42,328 bases of DNA from assembly GCA_021297855.1 (NCBI GenBank), contig JAJTHM010000056.1:1-42328 (forward strand), in the 5' to 3' direction. Numbering within the stretch: position 1 is the stretch's first letter; every line of letters starts with the position of its first letter. Below are positions 7,291 through 16,340 of the stretch, piece by piece. The translations under genes and the position numbers were made by a program. Below the pieces are notes generated by a model. The model saw only the letters and a list, made by a program, of their open reading frames with translations, searched no databases and was not told the origin of the DNA. The DNA is from Sphingobacteriales bacterium (GTDB lineage: Bacteria > Bacteroidota > Bacteroidia > Chitinophagales > JADJOU01).

Positions 7291-8529
7291 ATGATGGAAC
7301 TACAAGCACTTAAAAATAAATTTGATATTATTGGCAACTCGCCAGCGCTAAATTATGCCTTGACCACAGCAGAAAAAGTAGCTCCAACAGATTTATCCAT
7401 ACTCATACTTGGAGAAAGTGGTGTAGGCAAAGAAGTTTTTTCTAAAATTATACATCAACTCAGCCCAAGAAAACACGGGCCATTTATAGCTATCAATTGC
7501 GGTGCCATACCCGAAGGGACAATTGACTCTGAACTTTTCGGCCATGAAAAAGGCTCCTTCACTGGTGCATCCGATAATAGAAAGGGCTATTTCGAAACGG
7601 TCAATGGAGGCACTATCTTCCTAGATGAAATAGCAGAAATGCCTTTAGGCACCCAATCACGATTGCTGAGACTCTTGCAAAATGGGGAGTATATCAAAGT
7701 AGGTGCTTCACAAGTTCTCAAAACCGATGTACGCGTGATCGCTGCCACCAATGTCAATTTGATGGACGCAGTACAAAAAGGAAAATTTAGAGAAGACCTC
7801 TACTACCGACTAAATACAGTGCCTATTATAGTACCCCCGCTCAGAGAGCGTGGCAATGATATTGCTTTATTGTTTAGAAAATTTTCTGTCGATTTCTGCG
7901 AGAAAAATAAAATAAAACCTCCTCAACTATCTGAAGAAGCCAAGGAGTTAATTTTAAATTATCGCTGGCCTGGCAATATAAGACAGCTCAAAAGTGTTGC
8001 CGAACAAGTGAGTATTTTATCCGATGCTGACCACCTATTTCCAGAAGATTTGATTCGTTTCATTCCAAATAATTCTACGGCATTAAACCTCAGTGGAGGC
8101 ACGGCAAGCGATTTTAATTCCATAGGAAATGAGCTGGCTATAAAAATGCTTATAGAGTTGAAGCAAGATATGAATGATCTTAAAAGGATGTTTTTCGAGC
8201 TATCTAAAAATACGCCTTCAAACTATGATAGCACTTCAGATTCAGGAGATGCGCGAATTCTTCCCACAGATAGATATATTTCAGCTAATCGACCACTAGG
8301 AGGCTTTGCCCCAAATGTGATTGAATTGCCAGAGAGAAGCACCACTACTTCAAAACAACATCAAGTCGATTTGCTTCCTGAAAATCTCAATCTTGTTGAT
8401 ATGGAAAAGAAATTTATTGTTTCAGCCCTAAAAAAGCATCGAGGCAAAAGAAAGTATGCTGCTGAAGAATTAGGAATAAGTGAACGCACCTTGTATAGAA
8501 AAATTATTGACTACGATATAGAAGAATGA
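7291..8529 (+). CDS. Sigma-54-type AAA+ activator with Fis HTH, no sensor domain
   Basis: 412 residues. The protein begins almost directly with the AAA+ domain: Walker A GESGVGKE (41-48), sigma-54 loop GSFTGA (88-93, Ser where Ala is commonest), Walker B TIFLDE (108-113) and the arginine-finger region FREDLYYRLN. After a variable linker (about 265-365) comes a Fis-type HTH in the last 35 residues (RKYAAEELGISERTLYRKI). Lacking a receiver or PAS domain, it must be controlled by amount or by a partner. It overlaps lptE by 4 bases. It probably activates RpoN promoters, target unknown. Confidence 0.9.
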   Translation: MMELQALKNKFDIIGNSPALNYALTTAEKVAPTDLSILILGESGVGKEVFSKIIHQLSPRKHGPFIAINCGAIPEGTIDSELFGHEKGSFTGASDNRKGYFETVNGGTIFLDEIAEMPLGTQSRLLRLLQNGEYIKVGASQVLKTDVRVIAATNVNLMDAVQKGKFREDLYYRLNTVPIIVPPLRERGNDIALLFRKFSVDFCEKNKIKPPQLSEEAKELILNYRWPGNIRQLKSVAEQVSILSDADHLFPEDLIRFIPNNSTALNLSGGTASDFNSIGNELAIKMLIELKQDMNDLKRMFFELSKNTPSNYDSTSDSGDARILPTDRYISANRPLGGFAPNVIELPERSTTTSKQHQVDLLPENLNLVDMEKKFIVSALKKHRGKRKYAAEELGISERTLYRKIIDYDIEE

Positions 8530-9029
8530 AAAAACTATTTATATTAGCCTATGTTTTTGCGCTCTGCCTTTGTTCTTCATGCCGTATATATGGCTTTTCT
8601 GGGGCATCCGTGCCAAAAGAAGTCAAATCAATTTCTATCGAATATATCCAAAATAAAGCACCGAATGCCTGGTCTACAACAGACAACATTTTCAATCAAG
8701 AGTTGAGGAATAAAATGGCGCGCGATGGTGGAATGAAGGTGATAAATGAGGCCGGGGATTATCAACTCAAAGGATATATTTCTGATTATCGCATCACAGC
8801 TCAGGCCCCGACCCCAGGAACCTTTTCGACAAAATACAGACTAGACATTATCGTTCAGATAGAATTTAAAGATATGGTAACGGATAAAAAAATTCAATGG
8901 AGAGAACCCTTTACCAATTTCGAAGTTTATGATAATAATGAAATTTCGGGAAAAGAAGATGAATTTATAAGAAGAATATCGACGAATATATCCAATGCTA
9001 TTTTTAATAAAATATTTTCGACATGGTGA
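8526..9029 (+). CDS. lptE: LPS-assembly lipoprotein LptE
   Basis: 167 residues. An N-terminal hydrophobic signal ends in LCSSC, with Cys19 as the likely lipidated residue, so it is an outer-membrane lipoprotein. The rest matches the LptE/RlpB fold pattern of this phylum (SIEYIQNKAPNAW near 37-49, then a Y-x-L-K-G strand and the TKYRLDI strand). LptE plugs the LptD barrel that inserts LPS in the outer membrane. The position between the sigma-54-type activator and secG is the customary one in Bacteroidota. It overlaps both neighbours by a few bases. Confidence 0.85.
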   Translation: MKKLFILAYVFALCLCSSCRIYGFSGASVPKEVKSISIEYIQNKAPNAWSTTDNIFNQELRNKMARDGGMKVINEAGDYQLKGYISDYRITAQAPTPGTFSTKYRLDIIVQIEFKDMVTDKKIQWREPFTNFEVYDNNEISGKEDEFIRRISTNISNAIFNKIFSTW

Positions 9030-10711
9030 GTAGTAAACTTCCTTGGCCTATTTTAAAATATTTAGAAATGGAACCCTCCATGGTAAATAGGTTAGTTGAT
9101 GACTACCCATTTTATCAATTGCCTCTAGTGGCAAAGTTGTTGAATAAAAATACTAAAGAGCAACTAGCTATCAGTGAGTTAAACTTCTTTGGATTTAATG
9201 GTAAAAAGCTAGAAAACTATGCTCATCTCTATGCTACAATAGATAACACTGAGTCAAATATAGACGAGGATTCAGATGGGCAAGAGTCTGAAGTTTCTTT
9301 TCATGATATCCGCATAGATGTGAGCGAATCATCGCATTCTGGCCATTTAACTAAGCCTGCTTTAACTGAGGAGGATTCAGCCGAAACTAGTTTGTCAAAA
9401 TTGGATCTACCTGGCATGGTGGGAAGGGATTTAGTTAAACTAGATATCGACGAAAGTCCAAACACGGAGACGAATATAGATCCCCTAGATATCGAGTCTG
9501 AAATTACCACGGGGGCTGATATAGTACCCGATGAGCAACAAGAAAATTCAAAGTCTGAAGAAACGAATGTTCACGAGGATCAAGCTCCTGTAAATGAAAA
9601 AACAGTTGAAACGTCTGAAACGCTTGAGTTGGGCAATCTAACTCAATCATCTAGCAGTGAAATTCTAGACACTATCGATATTGAATTCAGTCCAGCAGAT
9701 GAAAGCATAGAAGAGGAGTGGGCTGATAGACTTAGTATGAGTAATGAAATAGAGGAAAAAATGGAGGCCTTGGACCTAAGCCAGCCCAATTTTGATTTCT
9801 CCGCACCTTTAAATGCATCACTTGATTTAGAAATTGATTACAACAACACCGCATCGGACGAAGAATTAGCTGAAAAATTGAAATTGGACACACATGCTCA
9901 ATTAGATTTGGAAAGTAAAGACATTGAAGGCACATCATTTAACATACAAACCAAGTCCGAAGAAAATCAACCTAATCAAGAGGCCGATCACAATCCAAGT
10001 CTCGAAATTGAGTTAATTAAAATTGACCTTGAATTTGCCAAACTGGAAGCAGATGATTCCATCGTTTTTGATGATATAGCTGAAAACAATTATATACTTC
10101 CCGCTGCCTATGAAATAATAACAAATCAGAGCCAGACGGATGAAGCACTCAACGCTGACACCACCGCGGTTTCCGCATCCAATACGAATGAGTTAGCTGA
10201 GAATAGCACAGATGCAGTCTTTTCCATTCCGGATACAGAAATCAAAGATTTTAGCGCCTGGTTAGCTAGTTTTAGTCCTCAAATTGAAAATTCGCAAAAC
10301 CTAACTAGCCATCTAGGCAAGCAAGAAGCTGACTCCGCTCAAGAAGATGAACTGAATAAATCTATTCAAGCCAATGCGCTTCAATTAATGCTCCAGGAAT
10401 CCATGATTCAGGAGGATGATGAACTTACTATCAACAGAGATAACGAGTTGGAAGGAGTTTTAAAGGATAATTTCTTCAAAACACAAGTGGAAATAAAGAA
10501 GGTGAGTCGGAAAACTCCTTCAGATATGAGAGTTCAGGACGAGGCTCAACTGAGTCTCCAGCCTTTAGATCTTGTATCTGAGACCTTAGCCATATTGTAC
10601 CTTCAGCAGGGAAATACAACAAAAGCTATAGAGATTTATGAAAAATTAATTACCCTAATTCCCGAAAAAAGTGGTTTCTTTGCACTCCAAATTGAAAATC
10701 TGAGAAAATAA
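9023..10711 (+). CDS. Large acidic protein with C-terminal TPR
   Basis: 562 residues, no close family name. The first 70 residues are an ordinary globular stretch (LPWPILKYLEMEPSMVNRLV). Residues about 75-510 are very rich in Asp, Glu, Ser and Thr, repeating themes such as L-D-L-E and I-D-I-E, and are probably disordered. The last 45 residues look like one TPR hairpin (SETLAILYLQQGNTTKAIEI). No signal peptide is seen, so it is probably cytosolic. It overlaps lptE by 7 bases and precedes secG by 16. A gene of this type between lptE and secG recurs in the phylum; its role is unknown. Confidence 0.75.
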   Translation: MVSSKLPWPILKYLEMEPSMVNRLVDDYPFYQLPLVAKLLNKNTKEQLAISELNFFGFNGKKLENYAHLYATIDNTESNIDEDSDGQESEVSFHDIRIDVSESSHSGHLTKPALTEEDSAETSLSKLDLPGMVGRDLVKLDIDESPNTETNIDPLDIESEITTGADIVPDEQQENSKSEETNVHEDQAPVNEKTVETSETLELGNLTQSSSSEILDTIDIEFSPADESIEEEWADRLSMSNEIEEKMEALDLSQPNFDFSAPLNASLDLEIDYNNTASDEELAEKLKLDTHAQLDLESKDIEGTSFNIQTKSEENQPNQEADHNPSLEIELIKIDLEFAKLEADDSIVFDDIAENNYILPAAYEIITNQSQTDEALNADTTAVSASNTNELAENSTDAVFSIPDTEIKDFSAWLASFSPQIENSQNLTSHLGKQEADSAQEDELNKSIQANALQLMLQESMIQEDDELTINRDNELEGVLKDNFFKTQVEIKKVSRKTPSDMRVQDEAQLSLQPLDLVSETLAILYLQQGNTTKAIEIYEKLITLIPEKSGFFALQIENLRK

Positions 10712-10727
10712 TATAAATTAATCATAT

Positions 10728-11120
10728 ATGGAATATTTAGCTTTAAGCATCCTCATTATAGTTATTGCAGTACTACTAATCCTCATTGTAATTATTCAGA
10801 ACCCAAAAGGTGGAATGAACGCCTCTATGGGTGCCATTGGAAACCAAATCTTGGGCGCAAGTCGCAGCACAGATGCTGTCGAGAAAATTACTTGGTATTT
10901 GGCTGGCGGACTTATGGTTTTGAGTGTCGTGTCCATTTTCCTACTACCAAATCCAAATGAAGTAGCCGAAGAATCTACCTCAGAAGGAGCCAAGATTAAA
11001 GAAGTATTGGATAAGAATAAAAGTGCCGCCCCAGCATTCCCTACCGCTCCTGCTATGCCGCCGCAGCAGTCCGCACCTCAGGGTCAAGGTACTCCGAATC
11101 AAGCACCTCCGACGAAGTAA
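10728..11120 (+). CDS. secG: Preprotein translocase subunit SecG
   Basis: 130 residues with two membrane helices (about 5-24 and 56-76) flanking the family signature QNPKGGMNASMG (24-35). It assists SecYE-mediated export across the inner membrane. The C-terminal tail after residue 90 is a Pro/Ala/Gln-rich extension (PTAPAMPPQQSAPQGQG) common in Bacteroidota SecG. It is the last gene of the operon; a strong hairpin terminator follows 26 bases after the stop. Confidence 0.95.
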   Translation: MEYLALSILIIVIAVLLILIVIIQNPKGGMNASMGAIGNQILGASRSTDAVEKITWYLAGGLMVLSVVSIFLLPNPNEVAEESTSEGAKIKEVLDKNKSAAPAFPTAPAMPPQQSAPQGQGTPNQAPPTK

Positions 11121-11146
11121 ACTCAATTACTCCGTTTCATACATAA

Positions 11147-11182
11147 AAAAGTCCTAGGCAGTGCTTAGGACTTTTGTTTTTT
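11147..11182 (+). terminator. Rho-independent terminator after secG
   Basis: AAAAGTCCTAG (11147-11157) pairs with TTAGGACTTTT (11165-11175), one G-T pair, and a T-rich stretch (TTTTGTTTTTTA) follows. The longer frame that opens at GTG 11161 lies inside this hairpin, so it is not the start of the next gene. Confidence 0.85.
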
Positions 11183-11190
11183 ATGATATA

Positions 11191-12462
11191 ATGAAAAACC
11201 GCACCGCTATTTTATTGTTGTTTTTAGCGAATACTGTTTCAGGGATTTCGCAAGGCATATGTATGATAGCTATTCCTTGGTATTTTACGGCTACCCTTGG
11301 GTGGCAGAGTTCTTTTGGGATTTTCTATGGTATATTGACACTAATCTCAACTGTGTGGAGTATCTATGCAGGCACCTTAATCGATAAATACAATCGTAAA
11401 AATATTCAGATTGTCTATTCTTTTCTAGGGTTCCTTCTCATGAGTCTTGCTGCCCTAGCTGGCTATTTTGAAAATATTCCATTATGGGTAGTCAGTGGGG
11501 TAGCTTTTGCCTTTACTATTTTACTTTACAATATTCATTACATGAATATCTATAGTATTGCTCAAGAAATTTCTCCTCCTGAGTATTACAATAAAATCAT
11601 CTCCTATCTTGAAGTACAGGGACAGGCAACCACTATTTTGGGAGGAGCAGCAGCAGCTATACTCTTGGAAGGCAGTCGGAATGGGGTCTTATCGATTTTT
11701 GGTTTTCACATGGAGACATTCTTCACCTTTGTCCCATGGAGCCTATACCAAATCTATGCGCTCGATGCCTTTACTTATTTTCTAGCAATTCTTATTTTAA
11801 TTTCAATTCGAATTCAACCCAGTAAAAATCGCATTATTGAGTCAGAATCTGCTTGGATTCGTATCAAAACAGGCTGGAATTTCCTGAGAGATAAACCTGC
11901 GCTTATCATAGTGGGCTGGCTCAGTCCCGCAGTATTTGTTTGTGTCCTGTTGATAAGCTTTTTTCTTATGCCCTCGTATGTTTCCCAAGTATTAGGAGCA
12001 TCCAGTAATGTATTCGCCTCTTCGGAATTATATTTTGCACTTGGGGCGCTTCTCGCTGGTTTCCTTGCTAGACATTTTTTGCAAAGTCGTCATGAGGTTA
12101 GCCGCATTTTGATCTTATTTGCCATGACTTTAGTTGTATTTGCCGTATTCATTTTCAATCGAAGTCTTGGCATTTTTTATGCTGCCAATATTCTATTTGG
12201 CTTTTCTAATGCCTCTATTCGGTTCAATCGCGTCTCTTATTTTTGGAAACTCGTGCCGAATCACCTCATGGGTAGAGTGTCTTCTGTGCTCAATATATCG
12301 TCCTATTTACTTAGGGCTTTGTGGGGATTTGTTTTCTCCTTACCCATATTCACAGGTAGAGAGGGCATAGTAGCCGTCATGTGGATCCTATTCTTTTTTA
12401 TACTCCTCAGTGGAATCGTCATATTTAAGTACTCCAAGGATATAAAATCATTAGAAAATTAA
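11191..12462 (+). CDS. Major facilitator superfamily transporter
   Basis: 423 residues from ATG 11191. About 12 hydrophobic segments are visible. The loop after helix 2 has an MFS motif-A-like DKYNRKN (residues 65-71), and a second half begins near 215 after a charged loop. It resembles the MFS_3/enterobactin-exporter-like or macrolide-efflux group, but no substrate can be assigned. It starts just past the secG terminator with no obvious promoter of the phylum type; low-level read-through or an unseen promoter must drive it. Confidence 0.82.
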   Translation: MKNRTAILLLFLANTVSGISQGICMIAIPWYFTATLGWQSSFGIFYGILTLISTVWSIYAGTLIDKYNRKNIQIVYSFLGFLLMSLAALAGYFENIPLWVVSGVAFAFTILLYNIHYMNIYSIAQEISPPEYYNKIISYLEVQGQATTILGGAAAAILLEGSRNGVLSIFGFHMETFFTFVPWSLYQIYALDAFTYFLAILILISIRIQPSKNRIIESESAWIRIKTGWNFLRDKPALIIVGWLSPAVFVCVLLISFFLMPSYVSQVLGASSNVFASSELYFALGALLAGFLARHFLQSRHEVSRILILFAMTLVVFAVFIFNRSLGIFYAANILFGFSNASIRFNRVSYFWKLVPNHLMGRVSSVLNISSYLLRALWGFVFSLPIFTGREGIVAVMWILFFFILLSGIVIFKYSKDIKSLEN

Positions 12463-12513
12463 ACCTATTTATCTATTTTTCATCTTAAATTTGCACTACT
12501 TAAACTTAAATAT

Positions 12514-13092
12514 ATGTTGTTAACCTTTGTTAGTTTCCTAATAAGCTTTTTTGGATCTTATAAGAATATAGATGATTTAATCGGCGTAAAAGGCCCCCTA
12601 GTATTTAATAAAACAGAGTTTCAGTTGTCCTTAAGCGGTCAGCCCGAAAAAAATCTAACTCTACACGTCTATCTTCCAAAAGGAGAGGATTTAGATACCT
12701 ACAACCAGAAAGTAAGTCTCATCGTATTGGATACTAAAAAGGATGTAGACGGAGTTATAAAGGCGAAGTTAAAAGATTTAATAGCAAGACAGAAAACGGA
12801 TTTTAATTGCACCTATTCGGCCATAGATCTTGTAGAAGGTAAAGAAATGCTTGTAGAATATATTCAAACGGAAATGAATGGCAAGAAATTGAGCGAAGCT
12901 GAATTCCATATCAGTAGAGTAAAATGGCTGACTGACCATGATAATGGAAGCTATATGCTCATATACACCTATTCATGGAGAACCTATGATGAAGAGGCTA
13001 CAGATATGATTAAAAATATTCGAACCTACAAAACAGAGTTTATACAAGAATTGTCAAAGAAGGAAATGCCCGAAGTTCGTTTGCCTAAATAG
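12514..13092 (+). CDS. Hypothetical, probably exported protein
   Basis: 192 residues, family not recognised. A hydrophobic N-terminus (MLLTFVSFLISFFG) could be a signal peptide or anchor. The remainder looks like a single alpha/beta domain with alternating strands (LTLHVYLPKG, VSLIVLD, SYMLIYTYSWRTYDEEATDMIKNI). The C-terminal part resembles the stress-response-type folds found in PsbP/DcrB-like proteins, but this is a weak impression. A TAAATTTG -7 element at 12486-12493 precedes the ATG. Confidence 0.6.
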   Translation: MLLTFVSFLISFFGSYKNIDDLIGVKGPLVFNKTEFQLSLSGQPEKNLTLHVYLPKGEDLDTYNQKVSLIVLDTKKDVDGVIKAKLKDLIARQKTDFNCTYSAIDLVEGKEMLVEYIQTEMNGKKLSEAEFHISRVKWLTDHDNGSYMLIYTYSWRTYDEEATDMIKNIRTYKTEFIQELSKKEMPEVRLPK

Positions 13093-13128
13093 TGGATGGG
13101 TTGAACATGCGTAGCTAAAGAATTTTTT

Positions 13129-13157
13129 TTGACTTCGGACAAGTTTATTTATTTTTG
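13129..13157 (+). promoter_or_regulatory. Promoter of the DUF4476 gene
   Basis: TTG at 13129-13131 and TATTTTTG at 13150-13157 with 18 bases between. The start codon is about 100 bases downstream, so the message would have a long leader (about 13163-13255) without clear structure. Confidence 0.5.
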
Positions 13158-13255
13158 TGAGGAGAAAGATGGCTTACATTAAACTGCCATGTAATACTCG
13201 ATAAACAAAAGAATCCAACAAGTCTATAGTCTAAACGGCATTTAATAAAAAAATT

Positions 13256-13963
13256 ATGAAAAAAAACACCTTAGTCATTTTAGTTTTCCTTTTTATAGGC
13301 TCAATATCTGCTCAGCAGCGGCAAACCATTTATATTACAACTAAACTTCCTATAAAATTTAAAACCTACATAGACGATGAACTTCAGTTATACGTCGAAT
13401 GCGCTCAAATAAAAATTTTAAATGTACCTAAAGGTGAGAAGAAATTAAAAGTTAGAGTAATGACTCCGAGCGATCAGCAATCAAGCATTACGATAGGTAA
13501 ATCAAGTGATAAAGACGAATATTATAGAATAGAGAAGGTAGGTGAAACCTATGTAATAAAGGCCAATCCAGAAGGTGCCAAAGAGGATAAAACCTATTAT
13601 TCAAGGGCTAGCTATATCCCTAAACCGAAAACCACGATAAAAGATACGAGTTTAAAATCAAATCAAACTTGTCATCTAACAGACTCTGCCTTAAATAAGA
13701 TAATTATTGATATAAGCAGTATTAAAGACGTAAAAGCTCGTAAAAATTTAGCCCAGAATCTCTTCAAGGCAAAATGCCTCTACACCCATCAAATCAAGAG
13801 TATCGGCTATCGAATAGATGATGATGAACAACGATTTGCACTCTATCAAATTCTGTTTTTACCAGCCTTGGATAGAAATAAATTTTCTGACCTCACCAAT
13901 TCATTCCAATCGCAGCTCTATGCCAATAAATTTATGAATTGGTTTAATGATCAAAAATATTAA
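13256..13963 (+). CDS. DUF4476 domain protein, secreted
   Basis: 235 residues. A signal peptide (MKKNTLVILVFLFIGSISA, cleavage near 19) sends it to the periplasm or surface. Residues 20-100 form a small beta-rich domain, and residues about 140-232 match DUF4476, an all-helical domain recognised by the pattern of a short helix pair around ARKNLAQNLFKAKCLYTHQI and the C-terminal FMNWF. The family is confined mostly to Bacteroidota and has no known function. The next gene starts 3 bases after the stop, so they are probably cotranscribed. Confidence 0.8.
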   Translation: MKKNTLVILVFLFIGSISAQQRQTIYITTKLPIKFKTYIDDELQLYVECAQIKILNVPKGEKKLKVRVMTPSDQQSSITIGKSSDKDEYYRIEKVGETYVIKANPEGAKEDKTYYSRASYIPKPKTTIKDTSLKSNQTCHLTDSALNKIIIDISSIKDVKARKNLAQNLFKAKCLYTHQIKSIGYRIDDDEQRFALYQILFLPALDRNKFSDLTNSFQSQLYANKFMNWFNDQKY

Positions 13964-13966
13964 TAG

Positions 13967-14425
13967 ATGGCTAGCAATACTGAACAAGCAGTTGCTGAAT
14001 ATTTAAATGGGATTCCTGAAAATCAAAAGCTCCATTTTGATAAGCTGAGACAAGCTATTAAAAAAAATCTTGATAAAAAATTTGAAGAATGCGTCAACTA
14101 TGGAATGCTCGGCTATGTCATTCCCAAGGCTATCTATCCCGAAGGCTATCACTGCGACCCCAAACTTCCTCTGCCCTTTGCTGGTTTAGCTGCGCAAAAA
14201 AGCTCGATTAATCTCTATCACATGGGTATTTATGTCGATACCAACCTTTTAGATTGGTTTCAAGAAGAGTATGCTGAACAGTGCAAATTCAAACTAGACA
14301 TGGGCAAATCATGTATTCGCTTTAAAAAATATGATGATATCCCCTATAAATTAATTGAGGATTTATTTGCAAAAATAACAGTGCAAGACTGGATAACCAT
14401 ATATGAAAAAGAATTAAAAAGATAG
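13967..14425 (+). CDS. DUF1801 (YdhG-like) protein
   Basis: 152 residues, typical size. The DUF1801 fold is recognised from AVAEYLNGIPENQK (9-22), ECVNYGMLGYVIP (41-53), the short INLYHMGIY strand and the helix before KLIEDLFAKI. Relatives have an iron-chaperone frataxin-like fold (YdhG), but the function is not settled. Cytosolic. The stop TAG at 14423-14425 abuts the ATG of the glycosyltransferase. Confidence 0.8.
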   Translation: MASNTEQAVAEYLNGIPENQKLHFDKLRQAIKKNLDKKFEECVNYGMLGYVIPKAIYPEGYHCDPKLPLPFAGLAAQKSSINLYHMGIYVDTNLLDWFQEEYAEQCKFKLDMGKSCIRFKKYDDIPYKLIEDLFAKITVQDWITIYEKELKR

Positions 14426-15511
14426 ATGATGGTGTTCTATGCCATAGCTGTTGGAATCCTATTTCTATATGTCATTTTAATTTATTTCTATACCTTAGGA
14501 TTTAAAAATTATCCGAGTTATATTCCTCAAAACATGGTACCAGCCTCTATTTCTGCTACTATTCTCATACCTTGCAGAAACCCAAGCGATCAGTTAAATA
14601 AATTACTTGCACAATTATTCACACAGTTGCCTACAAATAACTCGATAGAAATATTAGTTATAAATGACTTTTCAGAGAATGAAATTGTATTAGAAGTAAA
14701 TGGAAATGCTAGGCTTCTAAATCTTAGAGATACACGAAGTGATTTATCTGTAAATAAAAACAATAAGAAAGAGGCAATAGCACTCGGGGTAGCAGAATCA
14801 AAACAAGAATATATTATTTGTCTAGACAGTGATATATTCCTATCGGACAACTGGTGGGCGATTCTTTCAAATTTCATTTATGATAAAAAACCTCTGTTTG
14901 CCGCTGGATTACATAGATATATTCCATCTAAAACTTGGCTAAATAATTTTCTAACGCTAGAACAGGACATTCTCACCGCCTCTTCCATCGGGGCTCTCCA
15001 GCTCCGAATGCCCACAATGTGCAATGGCGCTAATATGCTATTTTCTAAACAAGCCTTTTATGATGTCAAAGGCTACGACGGGCTCTATCACACGACCGGA
15101 GGCGATGACTTATTTCTCTACCATCGCATCTATGCCCAATTTCCGAATGACACGCATTATATTAAAAACCTAGATGCAGCGGTGCACTCTAAAGCACCTC
15201 AAACTATATCAGAGCTTCTCAAACAACGCAGTCGATGGATGAGCAAAACCTCACATTATGAGAATTTATGGGTCAATATACACGCGGGAATCATTCTAGT
15301 ATCAAATTTCGTATGCTTTCTCGCTCTGTTTATATGGATACTTTGGCCTATTTTCATTTTGAAATTAGTGGCAGACCTTTTCTTCATAAGTCATATCCAG
15401 AAATTTTATCCTGTCAATATAACTCTGTTTCAAAAGTTAAAATTTATACTCCTCTACCCTATTTATACCATAGCGGTAGTTTTAAAAACTTTATTTAACG
15501 AAAAAATCTAG
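14426..15511 (+). CDS. Membrane-bound family 2 glycosyltransferase
   Basis: 361 residues. One N-terminal membrane helix (about 4-24), a GT-A catalytic domain, then two C-terminal hydrophobic segments (about 283-322 and 334-352). Catalytic marks are D81 in VINDFS, the metal-binding D134-S-D136, a GGDD acidic motif (225-228) that supplies the base, and QRSRW (267-271), the Q-x-x-R-W motif of processive inverting enzymes. It transfers a sugar from a nucleotide sugar to a lipid or polymer at the inner membrane; product unknown. Two consecutive ATGs (14426 and 14429) are possible starts. Confidence 0.85.
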   Translation: MMVFYAIAVGILFLYVILIYFYTLGFKNYPSYIPQNMVPASISATILIPCRNPSDQLNKLLAQLFTQLPTNNSIEILVINDFSENEIVLEVNGNARLLNLRDTRSDLSVNKNNKKEAIALGVAESKQEYIICLDSDIFLSDNWWAILSNFIYDKKPLFAAGLHRYIPSKTWLNNFLTLEQDILTASSIGALQLRMPTMCNGANMLFSKQAFYDVKGYDGLYHTTGGDDLFLYHRIYAQFPNDTHYIKNLDAAVHSKAPQTISELLKQRSRWMSKTSHYENLWVNIHAGIILVSNFVCFLALFIWILWPIFILKLVADLFFISHIQKFYPVNITLFQKLKFILLYPIYTIAVVLKTLFNEKI

Positions 15512-15560
15512 TTGAAAATTTTAACTTTCTCCTATAAATTATAATTCTTAGATTTAACGG

Positions 15561-15648
15561 TATAGTTGAATTCCCATTAAAATTTTTATTCGTCTGTGTG
15601 AAAATGTCCGAATAAAAATTTTAATGTACATTTGTAGATAAAACTATA
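15561..15648. repeat. Inverted-repeat element before the DUF4159 gene
   Basis: A perfect 17-base inverted repeat, ATTAAAATTTTTATTCG at 15576-15592 and CGAATAAAAATTTTAAT at 15609-15625, has a 16-base loop. TATAGTT (15561-15567) and AACTATA (15642-15648) lie symmetrically outside. There is no U-run as in a terminator. A TACATTTG -7 element (15627-15634) lies just behind the right arm, so the dyad may be an operator or a small mobile repeat. Confidence 0.6.
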
Positions 15649-15650
15649 CT

Positions 15651-16301
15651 TTGATTCGTCTTCTGCTCATAGTCCTACTCCTACCTATTTCTCATCTGAA
15701 TGGCTTCGCTCAGAATAGTATAGCCCTTTTGAAATATGGCGGTGGTGGAGACTGGTATGCCAATCCTACCTCCCTACCCAATCTCGTCAAGTTTTGTAAT
15801 CAAAATCTTAAAACAAATTTAAAAACGGATATACCGACGGTGGAAGTCAGCAGTGTAGAATTATATCAATATCCGATGATCCACCTGACAGGTCATGGAA
15901 ATATTATATTCAATGACCTAGAGGCTAAAAATCTGCGGAATTATCTAGAGGCAGGAGGTTTTCTGCACGCAGACGACAACTATGGCTTGAGAGAATATTT
16001 CTTCAAGGCCATGACCAAAGTGTTTCCTGAATTAAAATGGGATAAAGTTCCTTTTTCACATCCCATTTACAATCAAAAGTATAAATTTCCACAGGGCTTA
16101 CCTAAGATTCATGCCCACGAAGGGAAAGCACCGGAAGGATGGGGCTTATTTCTAAAAGGGCGCATGGTGGCTTTATTTAGTGCGGAATGCGACCTAGGTG
16201 ATGGCTGGGAAAACCCTGAGGTTCATGGCGATAGCCCTGAAATGCACCGAAAAGCCTTAGAAATGGGCGCTAATATCGTTCAATTTGTTTTCACTCAATA
16301 A
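15651..16301 (+). CDS. DUF4159 domain protein, exported
   Basis: 216 residues, starting at TTG 15651 with a signal peptide (MIRLLLIVLLLPISHLNGFA). The mature part matches DUF4159: ALLKYGGGGDWYANP (25-39), HLTGHGNI, then LEAGGFLHADDNYG (100-113) and a C-terminal Cys/Asp-rich segment AECDLGDGWENPEVHGD. The fold is related to class I amidotransferase-like domains; no enzyme activity is known. In this phylum such genes often lie near batA-type or BatB-type clusters, but none is seen here. Confidence 0.82.
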   Translation: MIRLLLIVLLLPISHLNGFAQNSIALLKYGGGGDWYANPTSLPNLVKFCNQNLKTNLKTDIPTVEVSSVELYQYPMIHLTGHGNIIFNDLEAKNLRNYLEAGGFLHADDNYGLREYFFKAMTKVFPELKWDKVPFSHPIYNQKYKFPQGLPKIHAHEGKAPEGWGLFLKGRMVALFSAECDLGDGWENPEVHGDSPEMHRKALEMGANIVQFVFTQ

Positions 16302-16340
16302 ATTTTGCAATTTAGCGTTGAATTAATAACAATTACCTAA

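Noticed and set aside
11161-11190. GTG start for the MFS gene
   Set aside because: It lies inside the secG terminator hairpin; ATG 11191 is better.
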